A DNA stretch of 14,343 bases from Acidaminococcaceae bacterium UBA2453. GTDB lineage: Bacteria > Bacillota > Negativicutes > Acidaminococcales > Acidaminococcaceae. Numbering within the stretch: position 1 is the stretch's first letter; every line of letters starts with the position of its first letter. Shown here in pieces: positions 12,100 through 14,343 of this stretch. The stretch covers positions 40,478-54,820 of the forward strand of contig DDQB01000016.1 in assembly GCA_002342505.1 (NCBI GenBank). Direction: 5' to 3'. The position numbers and the translations under genes are program-made. The notes under the pieces were generated by a model. It had not been told where the DNA came from, did no database searches, and was given only the letters and a program-made list of their open reading frames with translations.

Positions 12100-13839
12100 A
12101 TGTTTGTAAAGGCGAGGGAAATGAAGGGCATTTCTGCAAAAAAATACGCTGCGATCTCGCTGTCGGCGGCGGCTCTTGCAGCTTCTCCGGCGGTAATGGA
12201 TGGCATCCTGCCCTGGACGGGGGCTTCTGTGGCGTGGGCGGCGCCATTTGAGGGGCAGTACGATGCCGGCGCCCAGCTGAACAGGGCGCGGGAGTACATG
12301 GACCGGCAGCTTACGGAACAGCGGATGGAAGAAGATCTGCAGAAAAAGAAGGCGCAGGTGGAAACAAATGTGCAGCAGCAGCCGGAAGAAAGCGTGGCAA
12401 AGGTGGAATTCAACCTTTCCCGGGTCAATGTAGATCCTTCGGAAGTGCTGAGCGAAGCGGAAATCCAGAAGGTGATCGATCCGTATATCGGGAAGAAGGT
12501 CACGCTGGCGGATCTGTACGCCATTACCGGGGCTATCAATAATCTATATGTGGATAAAGGGTACATGGTCTGCAAGGCCTATCTGCCGCCCCAACGCATC
12601 CATGAGGGCGCGGTGCAGATTAAACTGCTGGAAGGCAAGACCGGGCTGGTGACGGTACAGGGTCTGAAACATACCCGGGAAGGCTATGTGAAAAGCCGCA
12701 TCCCGCTGAAACCGGAAAAAGTGGCCAACACGGCCGTTCTGAACAAACAGCTGCAGCGTTTTAACGCAACCAACGACGTGCAGCTGCGGGTTGCAGTTCA
12801 TGCGGGAGAAAAACCGGGGACGACGGATTATGAGATCGTTGCCTACGAACCGAAGCAGAACCAGTCTGTAACGCTGTATCTGGATAATAACGGGTACGAA
12901 ACGTCGGGCCGCTTCCGGCAGGGTATATTTTATAACCTGCGCAGCCTCACCGGCATCCGGGACAGCCTGCGGCTGAGTTATCTGCGCAGCCGGGGCACGA
13001 ATGTGTACAGCGCCGGTTATTCCGTGCCGATCAGTAAAATGGGAACGCGGCTGGACTTGGATTACAGCGGCAACACCACCAAAATAGTAAAAGGCCCGCT
13101 GAAAGATCAGAATATTAAAGGTCGTGCGCATGCGCTGGGACTGACCTTGCGTCATCCTATCCGGGTGGACGGTAATCACAGGGATGAAGTAGGTCTGCAG
13201 TACTTGAACCAGAAATCCGTCACGGACTGGGGACCGATCCGCTGGACGAACGACAAGCGGAATACTTTTATTCCCTATATTTCTTTCACTACCTACGGGA
13301 ACAGCAGTATCTTCTATCACAAGCACAGTATCCCCTTTACGAAATTTGATGGAGAGTCTTTCGGCGGTAACTTTCAACGAAACTCCAATTACATGAGTTA
13401 CCAGCTGAACATGCTGTATCAGAAAAAGTATAAACACGGACAGATGTTCTCCGCGCGACTGGACGGACAGCTGGCAGGAAACAAAGACCGCTCCTCGGCA
13501 GACATGTTTTATCTGGGCGGGGTCAGCAGCGTGCGGGGCTATGAGGAAAGCTTCATAGGCGGAAACAAGGGCGTGACGGTAGGGCTTACGTATCAGACGC
13601 CGCTCAATAAAAAGCAGACGCTGCATGCTTTTACCTTCTTTGATTACGGCTGGGTCAAGAGTGAAGACCTGAACGCCAGCAGTTATTCTCTCTATTCCAC
13701 CGGCGTGGGCCTGTCGGCAACTTACAAAAACCTGTATGCCAGCCTGACGCTGGGAATCCCGCTGAAACGGAGTTACGAGTTTACGACCGAAAAGGTTGAT
13801 AATACGCGGTTTGACTTTGTTTGCTCGGCTACATTCTGA
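12100..13839 (+). CDS. TpsB-family outer-membrane transporter (ShlB/FhaC/HecB type)
   Basis: About 579 residues in order: a long signal peptide ending near SVAWA (residue 47), a coiled linker rich in Gln/Glu, a first POTRA domain beginning VAKVEFNLSRV and including YLPPQRIHEGAVQIKLLEG, a second POTRA-like segment, then a beta barrel opening with TLYLDNNGYETSGRFRQG. The barrel holds the Omp85-superfamily L6 motif VRGY (478-481), the FFDYGW strand, and a terminal Phe, the usual barrel-assembly signal. Such proteins move one large TpsA exoprotein across the outer membrane. Start is uncertain: the ATG at 12100 has GGAAGGA 12 nt away; the ATG at 12121 has AAAGG eight nt away and gives a shorter signal peptide; a GTG at 12055 is less likely. 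No tpsA gene is next to it. Confidence 0.9.
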   Translation: MFVKAREMKGISAKKYAAISLSAAALAASPAVMDGILPWTGASVAWAAPFEGQYDAGAQLNRAREYMDRQLTEQRMEEDLQKKKAQVETNVQQQPEESVAKVEFNLSRVNVDPSEVLSEAEIQKVIDPYIGKKVTLADLYAITGAINNLYVDKGYMVCKAYLPPQRIHEGAVQIKLLEGKTGLVTVQGLKHTREGYVKSRIPLKPEKVANTAVLNKQLQRFNATNDVQLRVAVHAGEKPGTTDYEIVAYEPKQNQSVTLYLDNNGYETSGRFRQGIFYNLRSLTGIRDSLRLSYLRSRGTNVYSAGYSVPISKMGTRLDLDYSGNTTKIVKGPLKDQNIKGRAHALGLTLRHPIRVDGNHRDEVGLQYLNQKSVTDWGPIRWTNDKRNTFIPYISFTTYGNSSIFYHKHSIPFTKFDGESFGGNFQRNSNYMSYQLNMLYQKKYKHGQMFSARLDGQLAGNKDRSSADMFYLGGVSSVRGYEESFIGGNKGVTVGLTYQTPLNKKQTLHAFTFFDYGWVKSEDLNASSYSLYSTGVGLSATYKNLYASLTLGIPLKRSYEFTTEKVDNTRFDFVCSATF

Positions 13840-13883
13840 TGCAGGCAGCCGCATTTAAAAATTGAATATACGATCCTTCACTG

Positions 13884-13930
13884 CGCCTGTTGCATATCCT
13901 TTGCAGCAGGCGTTTAGTGTTTCTTTTTTA
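13884..13930 (+). terminator. Rho-independent terminator after the TpsB gene
   Basis: CGCCTGTTGCA (13884-13894) pairs with TGCAGCAGGCG (13902-13912) with one G-U, followed by TTTAGTGTTTCTTTTTT. Confidence 0.75.
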
Positions 13931-13962
13931 TTTACGTTTCCTCCTGTGAAGGTTATATAAAC

Positions 13963-14343
13963 TTATGACGGAAGGCCTAATATTTGGGCGGCCCGTTTCT
14001 GCGCCGGCGTAATGGGCTTCAGCAAGGCGGCCAGTCCTTTTTTTACTACCATGTCTTCGTTTGGCAGGTAAAAGGGGAAGGGATCCCCCGGTTCCCACCA
14101 GTCGTCCCGGTTCCGCTTATGCCCGGAACGGCGCGCATCGTCCTGGTACTTTCCGGAAAGCACGTTGGCAAAATGATCCGGTTCCAGCAGCCACGCAAGG
14201 GAAGCGCTCCATGTGCTGTTTCCCTTTTTCCCTAACAGGAAACGGCTGTCCGCAATTTTGGCGATAGTTTTCAGCAATGTCGGTTCCCCGTACTTCTGCA
14301 GCAGGAATTTCAGCTTTTCTGCCAGCGCGGGGAGCAGTCCCTT
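13963..14343 (-). CDS. C-terminal part of a protein resembling phage-type replication or DNA-binding proteins
   Basis: The frame is open from the right edge of the window to a TAA at 13963-13965, so 126 C-terminal residues are visible and the start lies outside; internal TTG or ATG codons are not the true start. The segment SRFLLGKKGNSTWSASLAWL followed by LEPDHFANVLSGKYQDD resembles the C-terminal part of phage replisome-organiser or helix-turn-helix proteins, where a similar stretch (a Trp, then a leucine-rich helix, then a PxxxxxVLxGxY motif) recurs. This likeness is from memory. A basic patch (RRSGHKRNRDDWW) and an Ala-rich end follow. It converges with the TpsB gene. Confidence 0.65.
   Translation of the reverse strand, partial: KGLLPALAEKLKFLLQKYGEPTLLKTIAKIADSRFLLGKKGNSTWSASLAWLLEPDHFANVLSGKYQDDARRSGHKRNRDDWWEPGDPFPFYLPNEDMVVKKGLAALLKPITPAQKRAAQILGLPS

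Noticed and set aside
12544..13854. 436-codon open frame on the minus strand
   Set aside because: It lies wholly opposite the TpsB gene, whose motifs are unmistakable; GC-rich codon bias opens the opposite strand. No domain is recognisable.

Overview
The window looks like a chromosome of a Negativicutes bacterium (a Firmicute with an outer membrane). It combines Firmicute-type strong ribosome binding sites and consensus promoters with a diderm outer-membrane protein (a TpsB/ShlB-type transporter). A small secreted protein also resembles a type common in that class. The genus cannot be fixed from the sequence alone.

Left core (1-2190), GC-rich: the end of a histidine-phosphatase gene, a consensus promoter driving a solitary metQ-type lipoprotein gene, and dtd (D-aminoacyl-tRNA deacylase), with terminators between them.

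Accessory island (about 2190-10780), visibly AT-rich: it begins with a broken minus-strand gene. A four-gene operon follows (2555-6779): a MotA/ExbB-like protein with a long tail (ZorA), a MotB/OmpA-like protein (ZorB), an HNH nuclease overlapping zorB by 4 nt, and a small C-terminally anchored membrane protein. The first three match a Zorya type II-like anti-phage system; the fourth is not a standard Zorya component. A long stem terminator closes the operon.

The rest of the island (6845-9610) has few ordinary genes. It is dense in tiny hydrophobic ORFs with strong Shine-Dalgarno sites, palindromes, hairpins and minus-strand promoters. Two arrangements stand out. First, a 22-codon hydrophobic peptide gene is fully covered by a predicted antisense RNA with its own promoter and terminator, as in type I toxin-antitoxin loci. 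Second, two tandem, homologous, minus-strand small-RNA units of about 75-80 nt each have a promoter, a 5' hairpin with a conserved loop, and a terminator; they lie just downstream of a 29-codon hydrophobic peptide gene. Two diverged, frameshifted copies of an unrecognised small gene lie further right. Two minus-strand small genes (a secreted and a membrane protein) lead to the right edge.

Right core (10740-14343), GC-rich: tRNA-Arg(ACG) with a perfect promoter and terminator but an imperfect acceptor stem, a metallophosphoesterase, an orphan TpsB transporter, and the C-terminal part of a protein cut by the window edge. An 11-bp direct repeat (2135-2145 and 10778-10788, the latter touching the tRNA 3' end) may mark the island ends. 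No integrase or transposase is visible.
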